DNA from: SLRI01 sp964393275
GTDB taxonomy: Bacteria; Pseudomonadota; Alphaproteobacteria; Geminicoccales; Geminicoccaceae
Reading direction: 5' to 3'
NCBI GenBank assembly: GCA_964393275.1
Contig: CAYMTA010000009.1
Coordinates: 54,807 to 118,806, forward strand
DNA: 64,000 nt
Both the position numbers and the translations under genes were made by a program. This document shows positions 7,479-14,577 of the stretch, piece after piece. Numbering within the stretch: position 1 is the stretch's first letter; every line of letters begins with the position of its first letter. The notes under the pieces were generated by a model. That model did no database searches. It was not told the DNA's origin and was given only the letters and a program-made list of their open reading frames with translations.

Positions 7479-8183
7479 TCAACGCTTGCAAAGCTCATGA
7501 CGGCTCTTGAGCATGAACGGCCTGTCGACGGATTCTTGCGCAAAGACGGTGATCGCGTCGATAGCCAGCGCCCGGCTTTCGATCACCATGGCGTGATCGC
7601 GCAGGAACTCGAGCAATCGGCATCGCTCCTGCTCGCCCAGTCGTTCGGTCAAGGTCATGTGGAAACGGAAGTCGTCGAGGACGAAAGGATAGCCGTATTG
7701 CCTCAAATGGCTGTCCTGTCGCGGTGACAGCCCTCCTTGGCGTCGCCTCGCGATCTCGTCGACACTGGCGGGGGCCCGGAAGCAATCGAAGGATCGCACA
7801 CAGTCGGCAGCGAGCTCGTCCAGGGCAGGAGCCGGCGCGCTCGGCGTGAGGGCGATGAAGCCGTCGAGATCGGTCACCTTCAAGGGTGGTGCCGCAACGG
7901 CCGAACGCAGGGATGCGAATTGGCCCGCTGCCGCCGCCAGGTCGTCCACCGTCCGTCCCTCGGCGAGCCGGAAGGGAGCCTTGAGCGTGGCGTGAAAGCC
8001 ATAGTGTCTGGGCGACCTGGTGATCTCGCGCAGACGCGCGCTGGTGAACCCGGGCACACGTGGCTGCGACAGCGTCGTTTCTGTCCAACTGTGCCGCCCG
8101 AGCCACGTCGCGCCGAAACGCTCCAGCTCGCTCCCTGCTGCCGGCGCGAAATAGATGGCATATCGGCCACTCACGCTATCCAT
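7479..8183 (-). CDS. DUF1045 2H-phosphoesterase-fold protein of phosphonate clusters
   Basis: 234 residues, cytosolic. It carries two H-x-T motifs, HYGFHATLKAPF at about 78-89 and FRFHMTLTE near 176, the signature of the 2H phosphoesterase fold. The opening RYAIYFAPAAGSELERFGA is typical of DUF1045, the family often named putative phosphonate metabolism protein and found beside phn genes. It lies 9 bases after the phnM gene on the same strand, supporting a role in handling phosphoribosyl intermediates of phosphonate breakdown. The exact reaction is unknown. No C-P lyase core genes are in the window. Confidence 0.88.
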   Translation of the reverse strand: MDSVSGRYAIYFAPAAGSELERFGATWLGRHSWTETTLSQPRVPGFTSARLREITRSPRHYGFHATLKAPFRLAEGRTVDDLAAAAGQFASLRSAVAAPPLKVTDLDGFIALTPSAPAPALDELAADCVRSFDCFRAPASVDEIARRRQGGLSPRQDSHLRQYGYPFVLDDFRFHMTLTERLGEQERCRLLEFLRDHAMVIESRALAIDAITVFAQESVDRPFMLKSRHELCKR

Positions 8184-8192
8184 GCGTCCCGC

Positions 8193-9383
8193 TCAGGCAA
8201 CGCGACGCCTCTCGACCAGAACTTCGCGAACGATCGGCCGCCCGCGGATCGGCTTGACGCGGAGAAGGTCAGCGCGCAGCCCCGGAGCGATCCTGCCACG
8301 ATCCTCGAGCCCGGCGATGACGGCCGGTCGCCACGACACCATGGCGATGGCCCGGGCCAGCGGCAGGCCGAAAGGCGCCTCGGCCAGTGCAAAGGCGCCC
8401 TTGAGCAGGCTCGCCGGGATGTAGTCCGAAGCCAAAAGATCCAAAAGGCCGCCGGACACCAGATCCCCTGCGGCGACATTGCCTGAATGCGAGCCGCCAC
8501 GCAGCAGGTTGGGAGCACCCATCAATGTCGGCAGGCGCAGCTCGTGCGCCGCCATGGCCGCCTCGATCGTGGTGGGGAATTCGCTGAAGGCCGCGCCGAG
8601 GGCGACCGCCTCCTCGACATGCGCCGCCCTGGCATCGTCATGCGTGGCAAGCGGGATCCGCCATTGGCGGGCCAGGGCGGCGAGGGCGCGGCGATTGGGT
8701 GGCGCAAAGGTCCGCGATCCCTCGAGCAGCCGCGCGATATGCGCCTCGACCCGTTCCGCCTGCCCGAGGATGCGTCGATAGCGCCGACGGTAGGCCTCGA
8801 TGTCGGGCGTCTGGCGGTCACCAGGCGCATGATCCATGAGCGAGAGCATGGCGACCGGGTGCGCCCTGGCATGCTTCTCGAGCGTTTGGACGACATCCGG
8901 GTGGGTGACCTCGCAACGGAGGTGAACACGGTGATCGACGCGCAGCATCCCGTGGACGCGCGCCTCGTCGAGACCCTCGAGCATCGGCTCGATCATCTCG
9001 GCGCGAACATCCCAACCTTCGGTCGCCCCGATGGTCAGGCTGTCATACACCGTCGTGATGCCTGCCGATGCCACTTGGCCGTCATGGGCAATGGCTGCCG
9101 CCACGGGATCCCAGGTCACCCCGGAGCGCGGCTGGAAATGCTTCTCGAGATTGTCGGTGTGCAGATCGACGAGCCCGGGCAGCAGGTAATCGCCGTCGAG
9201 GTCGATGGCGCCGGGCAGCGACGTCCGGCCGGTGTCGACAGCCTCGATCAGTCCACCTGCCAGAACGACGGTTCCCCGCTCGACGGTCTCTTCGAGAACG
9301 ATCAGGGCGTTCGTCAGCACGATGGCTTCGGCAGCGCCGATGGACCGCCTCCGCGCCTCGTGGGTGATCGGGTCTGGTGCCAT
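8193..9383 (-). CDS. phnM: Alpha-D-ribose 1-methylphosphonate 5-triphosphate diphosphatase PhnM
   Basis: 396 residues from ATG at 9383; upstream in-frame starts are possible but add an Arg/Ala-rich, unlikely extension. It is an amidohydrolase-fold metal enzyme. The PhnM signature GLVDLHTDNLEKHFQPR, then GVTWD, follows a composite-domain N-terminus. Later come SLMDHAPGDRQ, PLATHDDARAAHVEEA and the C-terminal loop with RVKPIRGRPIV. PhnM removes diphosphate from the triphosphate intermediate of the C-P lyase pathway to give the substrate of PhnJ. Here it stands with DUF1045 but without phnGHIJKL, so either the rest of the pathway is elsewhere or the pair does a related job. Length and motifs look normal. 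Confidence 0.9.
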   Translation of the reverse strand: MAPDPITHEARRRSIGAAEAIVLTNALIVLEETVERGTVVLAGGLIEAVDTGRTSLPGAIDLDGDYLLPGLVDLHTDNLEKHFQPRSGVTWDPVAAAIAHDGQVASAGITTVYDSLTIGATEGWDVRAEMIEPMLEGLDEARVHGMLRVDHRVHLRCEVTHPDVVQTLEKHARAHPVAMLSLMDHAPGDRQTPDIEAYRRRYRRILGQAERVEAHIARLLEGSRTFAPPNRRALAALARQWRIPLATHDDARAAHVEEAVALGAAFSEFPTTIEAAMAAHELRLPTLMGAPNLLRGGSHSGNVAAGDLVSGGLLDLLASDYIPASLLKGAFALAEAPFGLPLARAIAMVSWRPAVIAGLEDRGRIAPGLRADLLRVKPIRGRPIVREVLVERRRVA

Positions 9384-9433
9384 GCTCACGTCCGTGCCGG
9401 TCGGCCTCATCCCGAGGGGACAGGCGGCCGTGG

Positions 9434-9784
9434 CTAGCGCTGGCGCCACTGCCCGTCGGCGCCGAGCACCCATTCACCCGGGCGTGCCCGCTCGACCAGC
9501 CTTTCGCCCGCCAACTGCGCCACGACCTCGAGCGCCACGCCCTGCCGTTCGGCGATGGCGGCGTACTCGGCCCGACGGCCGGCGTTGATCTCCCCGGCAA
9601 GGGCCCGCACCTCGGGCGGGGCATCGGCCTTGACCACGCCGACAAAGCCGTCGATCCGCTCACCGAGCTGACCGGCGGCCTTGGCCCCGGCCAGATCCTG
9701 GGCTCCGGCCGGCCCTGGCAGGCCGAGAAGCACGAGCATGCCACCCCACACAACGATGGCACGGCGGGCGATCTTCCTGCGCAT
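9434..9784 (-). CDS. YdbL family (DUF1318) periplasmic protein
   Basis: 116 residues from ATG at 9784. Signal peptide (MRRKIARRAIVVWGGMLVLL, cut near GAQ-DLAG), then a small mature domain with AKAAGQLGERIDGFVGVV, AGEINAGRRAEYAAIA and a C-terminus ending GEWVLGADGQWRQR, the pattern of YdbL/DUF1318. In Enterobacteria YdbL works with the YdbH-YnbE bridge that moves phospholipids between inner and outer membrane. Here it is the last of the ydbH-ynbE-ydbL order on the minus strand, 8 bases after ynbE, so the operon is conserved. Confidence 0.85.
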   Translation of the reverse strand: MRRKIARRAIVVWGGMLVLLGLPGPAGAQDLAGAKAAGQLGERIDGFVGVVKADAPPEVRALAGEINAGRRAEYAAIAERQGVALEVVAQLAGERLVERARPGEWVLGADGQWRQR

Positions 9785-9792
9785 CACGTGAT

Positions 9793-9978
9793 CTAGCCTC
9801 CGAAGAGCTCGGGATCTTCCAGGAGCTCGTCGAGGTCGCGCTCGACGCGGACCCGGACCTCCTGCTCGATCTTGACATTCAGGTTGATGACGATCGGATC
9901 CTTGGGCGCCTCGAGCTTGACGGTCGGCTGGCAGCCGAGAAGAGCGGCAACCAGTGGCGGGATGACCCAAAGCGAAAT
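9793..9978 (-). CDS. ynbE: YnbE-like lipoprotein (start codon unresolved)
   Basis: The frame encodes a lipobox (LVAALLGC) followed by QPTVKLEAPKDPIVINLNVK, then IEQEVRVRVERDLDELLEDP and a stop at 9793. This is the YnbE signature: a tiny outer-membrane lipoprotein that stacks by beta-strand on YdbH. No ATG, GTG or TTG gives a sensible signal peptide in this frame. Upstream in-frame codons are ordinary ones until the end of ydbH. An ATT at 9978-9976 would give a signal peptide starting SLWVIPPLVAALLGC, so a rare ATT start or translation coupled to ydbH is possible. The 5' limit is therefore a guess; the 3' end is firm. Confidence 0.75.
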   Translation of the reverse strand: MSLWVIPPLVAALLGCQPTVKLEAPKDPIVINLNVKIEQEVRVRVERDLDELLEDPELFGG

Positions 9979-10012
9979 CCTGGTGCGTGGGGCGGCGAGA
10001 CCGACCTGCCGT

Positions 10013-11089
10013 TCACCGTGCCAGCTCCCGCAAGGCGCGACGCAGCCGGATCGGCAGCTCGAACGCGTTTCGCCCGGCACTGACGAGGCCGAGGATCGGC
10101 GCTTCGAGGCTGAGATTGAGCTCAATGGGCTGGTCCTCGTAAAGCTCGGGATTGGCGCCATGCAGGTGCAACGCCACAGCGATGTCGCCGTCAAGGAAGC
10201 CCTCGAACGTCGCGACAGCCGCATCGTAGCGGAAATTGGCGAGGGCGGCGATGAGGAGATCGACGTTCGCCCCCTGGCTCTCCAGGAGAGGCGGCGGACT
10301 CTGCGGTCGATAGCGGATGATGCCCGGGCCTCGCGCCTCGAGGTGGCCCTGCTCGATATGCATCCGGCCCAACTCGTTGAAGCTGAAGACGAGATCGGCA
10401 TCCATGATGCCTTCGACCGTGAGCTCGTCGATTTCGAGGCCATCGACCAGTCGTCCAAAATCGAGCCCCTCGACCCGAAGCTTCTGCGGCATGGCCGTCC
10501 GCGGCGGCCAGAGGCGATCGAGCCGGATCGACCCGTTGATCGGCCCGACCTCGCCATAGTCGGTGACGAATGCGAGCCCGGTGATGGTGAGCGCCAGATC
10601 GGCCGCTTCCGGCTGACCCCGCTGCCAGTCGAGGGCAAGATCGATCGTGCCTCGCGCATCACCGAGCACATCCTCGAAGCCGGACCAGAGACGGACCGGC
10701 TGCAGCGCGCCCGGCTCGAAGCGCAGCGGCTCCATCGCGATCGCAATCCGATCCAGAGCACCGCCGTCGCCGGCCCCGTTGAAGCGCAGCACGAGCTCCC
10801 CTTTGGCGCTCGCCATCACGCCGTCCATTCGCCAGCCGGTGGCCGCCGGGCCGATCCGCAGGCTGGCCCAGAGCGGGATTATGCCCGCTGGTCCCTCGAT
10901 CCGATCGACGCTGAGCGCCAGGGGTGCGCCCGGTCGACGCTCGAGCCCGACACGGGACAGCACCACCGACCACTCGTCATAGGCAATGCCGAGCCTGCCG
11001 ATCCGCACGGTTTCCGGCAGCCAGGCGGCGCCAGCGGTCGAGGCGAGCAGCACCCAGCCGCCGAGCACGCCGCCGGCGAGAAGCCTCAA
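10013..11089 (-). CDS. ydbH: Short YdbH-like (AsmA-related) intermembrane lipid transport protein
   Basis: 358 residues from TTG at 11089, whose last two bases overlap the TGA stop of the ppk2 gene (TTGA), suggesting translational coupling. One N-terminal membrane segment (LLAGGVLGGWVLLASTAGAA) is followed by a periplasmic beta-rich body. The C-terminal part (GPGIIRYRPQS, NFRYDAAVATFEG, FLDGDIAVALHLHGANP, PIELNLSLEAPILGLVS) matches the conserved end of YdbH, where YnbE docks. YdbH of E. coli is more than twice this length, so the bridge here would be short, closer to the alphaproteobacterial small AsmA-like forms. Its neighbours ynbE and ydbL make the assignment firm; the reduced length is the unusual point. 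Confidence 0.8.
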   Translation of the reverse strand: MRLLAGGVLGGWVLLASTAGAAWLPETVRIGRLGIAYDEWSVVLSRVGLERRPGAPLALSVDRIEGPAGIIPLWASLRIGPAATGWRMDGVMASAKGELVLRFNGAGDGGALDRIAIAMEPLRFEPGALQPVRLWSGFEDVLGDARGTIDLALDWQRGQPEAADLALTITGLAFVTDYGEVGPINGSIRLDRLWPPRTAMPQKLRVEGLDFGRLVDGLEIDELTVEGIMDADLVFSFNELGRMHIEQGHLEARGPGIIRYRPQSPPPLLESQGANVDLLIAALANFRYDAAVATFEGFLDGDIAVALHLHGANPELYEDQPIELNLSLEAPILGLVSAGRNAFELPIRLRRALRELAR

Positions 11090-12123
11090 CCGCGACGGAC
11101 GCGCTGCCGCCTCGGGTGCACGCTCGCGTCCAGAATATGCGCCGCGGCGCCAATGACCTGTCCGCTCGCGCCAACGATCAGCGGGTCCGGCGCGTGCACC
11201 AGGGCGTCGTCCTTGTCCGGATAGGGCAGCAGATAGAGAAAATGCCGAAGCGTCTCCAGCCGCGCCCGCTTCTTGTCGTCCGACTTCACGACCGTCCATG
11301 GCGCGTCCGCGGTGTCCGTGTAGAAGAACATCGCCTCCTTCGCCTCGGTGTAGTCGTCCCATTTGTCGATCGATGCCACATCCATGGGTGAGAGCTTCCA
11401 CTGCTTGAGCGGATCGTGCTCACGTGCGGCGAACCTGCGGCGCTGCTCCTCGCGGGTAACCGAGAACCAGTACTTGAACAGCCAGGTTCCCGTGCGGACC
11501 AGCATGCGCTCGAATTCCGGGCACTGCCGCATGAACTCGAGATAGTCGTTGGGCCTGCAGAAGCCCATGACCCGCTCGACGCCGGCCCGGTTGTACCAGG
11601 AGCGGTCGAAGAAGACGATCTCGCCGCCGGCCGGCAGATGCTGGACATAGCGCTGGAAATACCACTGCGTCCGCTCCCGCTCGCTCGGCTTCTCCAGCGC
11701 CACGACCCGGGCACCCCTGGGATTGAGATGCTCCATGAAGCGCTTGATGGTGCCACCCTTGCCTGCCGCGTCGCGCCCTTCGAAGATGACCACCACCTTC
11801 TGCGCCGTCGCCTTGATCCAGGACTGCGCCTTGAGCAGCTCGGCCTGCAGCTCGAGCTTGTGCGCCTCGTAGGCGCGGCGCGCCATTCGGGTCTTGTAGG
11901 GATACTCGCCCGTCTCGAACAACCGCCGAACCGCACCGGGATCACGTTTTATCTCGGCGAGATGATGACGGGCGAGCGTTGCCCGGCTGATCCGCTCGTC
12001 ACCGGACGCGACCGGCGCATCCTCATCCGTCGGGACAGCGGCGTCGGCCGTTTCCTCGGCCGTTTCCTCGGCCGTTTTGGACATCTCGCCCACGCCTGCC
12101 CGCACCGCATCCTTCGTCGTCAT
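11086..12123 (-). CDS. ppk2: Polyphosphate kinase 2 family protein
   Basis: 345 residues, cytosolic. Walker A is GRDAAGKGGTIKRFMEHL and Walker B EIVFFDRSWYNRAGVERV; the lid and core residues FKYWFSVTREEQRRRF and MDVASIDKWDDYTEAKEAMF are typical of PPK2. These enzymes move phosphate between polyphosphate and nucleotides (ADP/GDP or AMP). The N-terminal 60 residues are acidic and Thr/Glu/Ala-rich, including a direct repeat (AEETAEETA, encoded by a near-perfect repeated 12-mer at about 12044-12079); class I PPK2 cores lack this tail. It heads the ydbH-ynbE-ydbL group with overlapping stop/start, an uncommon pairing. Confidence 0.93.
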   Translation of the reverse strand: MTTKDAVRAGVGEMSKTAEETAEETADAAVPTDEDAPVASGDERISRATLARHHLAEIKRDPGAVRRLFETGEYPYKTRMARRAYEAHKLELQAELLKAQSWIKATAQKVVVIFEGRDAAGKGGTIKRFMEHLNPRGARVVALEKPSERERTQWYFQRYVQHLPAGGEIVFFDRSWYNRAGVERVMGFCRPNDYLEFMRQCPEFERMLVRTGTWLFKYWFSVTREEQRRRFAAREHDPLKQWKLSPMDVASIDKWDDYTEAKEAMFFYTDTADAPWTVVKSDDKKRARLETLRHFLYLLPYPDKDDALVHAPDPLIVGASGQVIGAAAHILDASVHPRRQRVRRG

Positions 12124-12219
12124 GGCGCGCCGCCCCTTGCCGATCGCCAGCTCTTGGGTTTGCCCATCATGGCATCGTCACTGCCCCTTTGAGCGCGGTC
12201 GAGCCCGCATCGCCCGACG

Positions 12220-12795
12220 CTACTTCATGGGATCGACCACGAGGGCGATGACCTCGACCAGCGTCACCTGCACGGTATCGCCCGGCTTCAGCGTCTCGAC
12301 GAAGGCACGCATGTCCGGGTCCCGCACCGGCAATGAACGCTCGGGCCCCTCCTGGGGCTTGAAGGTGACGCGGCCGGTGTCCGCGTCGAACGCCTCGAAG
12401 ACGACGCTGGTGTCGAGGGTCGTCACCGTGGCGCCGGCCGGCCTCTCGCCCTCCGGCGCGCGCGCCAGGGCCGAATCGGCCTGAGGCGTGATCGGCGCGG
12501 CGCCGGGCGCGACGAGGCTCGCGATGAGGCCGCCATAATAGCCGATGGTCACCGTGTCGCCGACCTTGACCTGCGGCAGGTTCCGCACCTCGGGGGGAGC
12601 CACGACGGTGACGAAACGGCCGTCCTCGGTCTCGAGCAGCACCTGCCTCGTCTTCAGGTCGACATCGTGCACCACGGCGCTGCTGATCGCCGTCTGCTCG
12701 ACGACCGCGCCTTCCTGCGCCCAGCCGCTCGGGACAGCGAGGAGCCCGACACAAATGGCGGCGCAGATCGCATAAGCGTAACGAAGCTTCCACAT
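12220..12795 (-). CDS. Exported protein of unknown function
   Basis: 191 residues from ATG at 12795, preceded by AAGGAAAG; an earlier in-frame ATG (12816) has no ribosome site. It has a signal peptide (YAYAICAAICVGLLAVPSG, cut near GWA-QEG). The mature domain has two similar halves, each with a pattern of the type V-x-x-D-x-x-T-[R/G]-x-[V]-x-x-[K/E], then a G-D-T-V-[T/Q]-[V/I] end (VKVGDTVTIGYY; LKPGDTVQVTLVE). The duplicated OB/SH3-like beta domain resembles small periplasmic proteins of unknown role found in many proteobacteria. It is 31 bases from the xsc start on the same strand but separated enough to be independent. Function not known. Confidence 0.75.
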   Translation of the reverse strand: MWKLRYAYAICAAICVGLLAVPSGWAQEGAVVEQTAISSAVVHDVDLKTRQVLLETEDGRFVTVVAPPEVRNLPQVKVGDTVTIGYYGGLIASLVAPGAAPITPQADSALARAPEGERPAGATVTTLDTSVVFEAFDADTGRVTFKPQEGPERSLPVRDPDMRAFVETLKPGDTVQVTLVEVIALVVDPMK

Positions 12796-12826
12796 GATGC
12801 TTTCCTTGGTTGTCATTCGGCGGCTG

Positions 12827-14551
12827 TCATTCGGCCGGGACGGAATAGTCGCGATACTTGTCGAGCAGCCGGCGCGGCTTCTTCAGCGCGTCCCGGCGGA
12901 ACGGCTCGCCCAGCTCCTGCGTCACCATGATCTCCAGGACCGAAGGCCGGTTGCTGGCGATGGCCTCCTTCAGCGCATCGCCGACCTGGTCGGGGCTGTC
13001 CACCTTGATGCCGTTCGCCCCCATCGCCTGGGCGATGCCGGCGAAGCTCGGATTCTCGAGGTTGGTGCCGACATAGCGGTCGGCGTAAAAGTCGATCTGG
13101 TTCTTCTTCTCCGCACCCCATTGCTGGTTGTTGAAGACCACGGCCACCGCCGGGATGTTCTCGCGAACCGCCGTCAAGGTCTCCTGCAGGCTCATGCCCC
13201 AGGCGCCGTCGCCGACATAGGCGACGGCCGGCCGGTCGGGCCGGGCGACCTTGGCGCCGATCGCGGTCGGGTAGGCGTAGCCGCAATTGCCGAAGCTCAT
13301 CGCGGCGAAGAAGCTCTGCGGCTGCTCGAAACGCAGATACGAGTTCGCGACCGAGCAGATATTGCCGATGTCGGTCGTCACCATGGCGTTCTCGGGCAGC
13401 GCCTTCTCCAGCTCGCGCAGGGCCCGCCTCGGGCCGATCGGCGAGCCGTCGGCCTGGCCCCATTCGTTGAGCTCCGCCTGCCACGCCGCCTTTTGCTTCT
13501 CGATCTCCGCAACGCGCGCGTCGCGGTTGCCATGCGCCGCGATGGCCCGGTTGGCGGTCGTCAGCCGCTCGTGGATCGCGGCAGTCGCGGCCCGCGCATC
13601 GCCGCACACCCCGACCGCCGCCTGTTTCACCAGCCCGATCCGCCGCGGATTCGCCTCCACCTGGATCAGCTTCGCGTTCTTCGGCCAGTAGTCGATGCCG
13701 TGCTGCGGCAGCGTGCCGAAGGGGCCGAGCCGGGTGCCGAGCGCCAGCACCACGTCGGCCTGCGCCAGTAGCTTCATCGCCGCCTTCGAGCCCTGGTAGC
13801 CGATCGGCCCGCACCAGAGCGGATGCGACTGCGGGAAGCTGTCATTGTGCAGGTAGGTGTTGATGACGGGCGCCTGCAAATGCTCGGCGAGCCTGATCAC
13901 CTCGCCCACGCCATCGCTCATCACCACACCCCCACCCGAGAGGATGACCGGGAACTTCGCATCGGCGATCAGCGCTGCCGCGGCATCGAGGCTTTCGGGG
14001 CCGCCCGGGCCACGCTCGACCCGGATCGGCTGCTGGATCGTGTAGTCCGCCTCGCCGTAGAAGAGATCGCGCGGGATGTTGAACTGGGTCGGGCCACGTT
14101 CCAGCATGGCATAGTCGAAGCAGCGGCCGAGCAGCTCGGCCATCCGCCCCTGATGGCCGCAATGCACCTGATATTTGGTGATCCGCTCGAAGAAGGGCAT
14201 CTGCTCGGCTTCCTGGAAGCCGCCGAGACCCTGCGTGTTCGAGCCCGTCTCCGGCGTGATGACGACCACCGGTGAATGCGCCCAGTAGGCGGCCGCCACC
14301 GAAGTCACGAAATTGGTGATGCCCGGGCCGTTCTGGGCGATGCAGACGCCATGCCGCCCGGATGCCCGGGCATAGCCGTCGGCCATGTGCCCGGCACCCT
14401 GCTCGTGCGCCACCGAGACGAAGCGGATTCCGGCCGGCTCGAAGATGTCGAGCGCGTCCATGTAGGCCGAGCCCACGATGCCGAAGACATGTGTCACACC
14501 CTGCGCCACCAGGGTCTCGACCATCGCCTCGGACGGCGTCATCAGCGTCAT
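12827..14551 (-). CDS. xsc: Sulfoacetaldehyde acetyltransferase
   Basis: 574 residues, a thiamine-diphosphate enzyme that converts sulfoacetaldehyde plus phosphate to acetyl phosphate and sulfite, the desulfonation step of taurine and isethionate breakdown. The Xsc N-terminus is clear (VFGIVGSAYMDALDIFEPAG, SVAHEQGAGHMADGYA), as are the middle domain (VILSGGGVVMSDGV, ALGTRLGPFGTLPQHGIDYW) and the ThDP-binding GDG-N25-NN motif (VGDGAWGMSLQETL to VVFNNQQWGAEKKNQ). Start ATG at 14551 has GGGGGGAGCAGG before it. It follows the FAD-GcvT gene by 26 bases on the same strand, with alanine dehydrogenase divergent beyond that. Taurine-pyruvate aminotransferase is not in the window. Confidence 0.95.
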   Translation of the reverse strand: MTLMTPSEAMVETLVAQGVTHVFGIVGSAYMDALDIFEPAGIRFVSVAHEQGAGHMADGYARASGRHGVCIAQNGPGITNFVTSVAAAYWAHSPVVVITPETGSNTQGLGGFQEAEQMPFFERITKYQVHCGHQGRMAELLGRCFDYAMLERGPTQFNIPRDLFYGEADYTIQQPIRVERGPGGPESLDAAAALIADAKFPVILSGGGVVMSDGVGEVIRLAEHLQAPVINTYLHNDSFPQSHPLWCGPIGYQGSKAAMKLLAQADVVLALGTRLGPFGTLPQHGIDYWPKNAKLIQVEANPRRIGLVKQAAVGVCGDARAATAAIHERLTTANRAIAAHGNRDARVAEIEKQKAAWQAELNEWGQADGSPIGPRRALRELEKALPENAMVTTDIGNICSVANSYLRFEQPQSFFAAMSFGNCGYAYPTAIGAKVARPDRPAVAYVGDGAWGMSLQETLTAVRENIPAVAVVFNNQQWGAEKKNQIDFYADRYVGTNLENPSFAGIAQAMGANGIKVDSPDQVGDALKEAIASNRPSVLEIMVTQELGEPFRRDALKKPRRLLDKYRDYSVPAE

Positions 14552-14577
14552 CGCCTGCTCCCCCCAATGCCGCGCGT

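Noticed and set aside
7258..7491. 77-residue minus-strand open frame in the gap before the DUF1045 gene
   Set aside because: No ribosome site, no domain or signal, and it lies in a likely promoter region.
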